From: Ruminococcus sp.
GTDB taxonomy: Bacteria > Bacillota > Clostridia > Oscillospirales > Acutalibacteraceae
Assembly: GCA_017403985.1 (NCBI GenBank)
Contig: JAFRDE010000031.1
Coordinates: 29,753 to 93,752, forward strand
Direction of reading: 5' to 3'
DNA length: 64,000 nucleotides
The position numbers and the translations under genes are program-made. Of this stretch, positions 63,903 through 64,000 are shown piece by piece (the first letter of the stretch is position 1; every line of letters begins with the position of its first letter). Under the pieces are notes generated by a model. That model searched no databases. It saw only the letters and a list, made by a program, of their open reading frames with translations, and was not told the DNA's origin.

Positions 63903-64000
63903 CTAATCAACAAATTCATAGTCAAAAGGATGATCGGAATGTGCCCATGACCGTTTGTTTCTTTCTAATATCTTGTGCATTTTCTCTACGGAACCTGTCA
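63903..64000 (-). CDS. 3' end of an unidentified gene
   Basis: The minus strand reads an open frame from the window edge ending in WAHSDHPFDYEFVD and a stop at 63903-63905, with protein-like composition. A hairpin with a minus-strand T run follows at 63776-63805. Too short to identify; the gene continues beyond the window. Confidence 0.35.
   Translation of the reverse strand, partial: TGSVEKMHKILERNKRSWAHSDHPFDYEFVD

Overview
The window looks like chromosomal DNA of a gut or rumen Oscillospiraceae bacterium close to Ruminococcus. The evidence is a type-I dockerin on a modular glycosidase, a complete V-type ATPase operon in a Gram-positive setting, GGAGG-type ribosome binding sites, TTGACA/TATAAT promoters and lipobox lipoproteins. 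Placement is by inference only; there is no 16S gene here. Nearly every gene has a strong Shine-Dalgarno, and hairpin terminators mark most transcription units.

Layout. 0-2 kb: the end of an LCP (cell-wall polymer ligase) gene and a membrane-anchored GH3-like protein lacking key catalytic residues. 2-10.8 kb: a nine-gene V-type ATPase operon in the order H/G-C-I-K-F-E-A-B-D. 10.9-15.2 kb: a MacAB-like export system with two different adaptor proteins. 15.3-19.8 kb: a lipoprotein and a large secreted dockerin-bearing glycosidase. 19.9-22.6 kb: a LytS-class sensor kinase and a SARP-type response regulator behind a folded 5' leader. 22.7-25.3 kb: a secreted lipase-fold protein with a duplicated upstream block. 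25.4-31.5 kb: an accessory island with a WYL regulator plus Abi/HEPN pair, a truncated McrB, a soluble VirD4-like ATPase, a ClpP-like protease and an unknown protein. 32.3-50.1 kb: two c-di-GMP-I (GEMM) riboswitch-controlled surface proteins bracket an eight-gene operon that looks like an exopolysaccharide synthesis and processing machine. 50.4-55.6 kb: small membrane proteins, a DMT transporter, a PAP2 phosphatase and Tex. 55.7-61.1 kb: c-di-GMP enzymes (GGDEF cyclase, PAS-GGDEF-EAL, 7TM-HD-GYP). 61.4-63.3 kb: a third GEMM-controlled surface protein. The right edge has decayed small genes.

The strongest biological theme is cyclic-di-GMP control of the cell surface. Three riboswitches precede three secreted proteins that share one C-terminal domain; the third protein is a mosaic of the other two. 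Nearby enzymes make and break c-di-GMP. The operon between the first two riboswitches combines a GT2 synthase, two GH-A-like hydrolases, a third paralogue that seems to have lost its catalytic residues, a membrane HEAT protein, and a 7TM-HD protein whose GYP motif reads GNN. I recognise no named polysaccharide system in this gene set; it is the best candidate here for an undescribed system.
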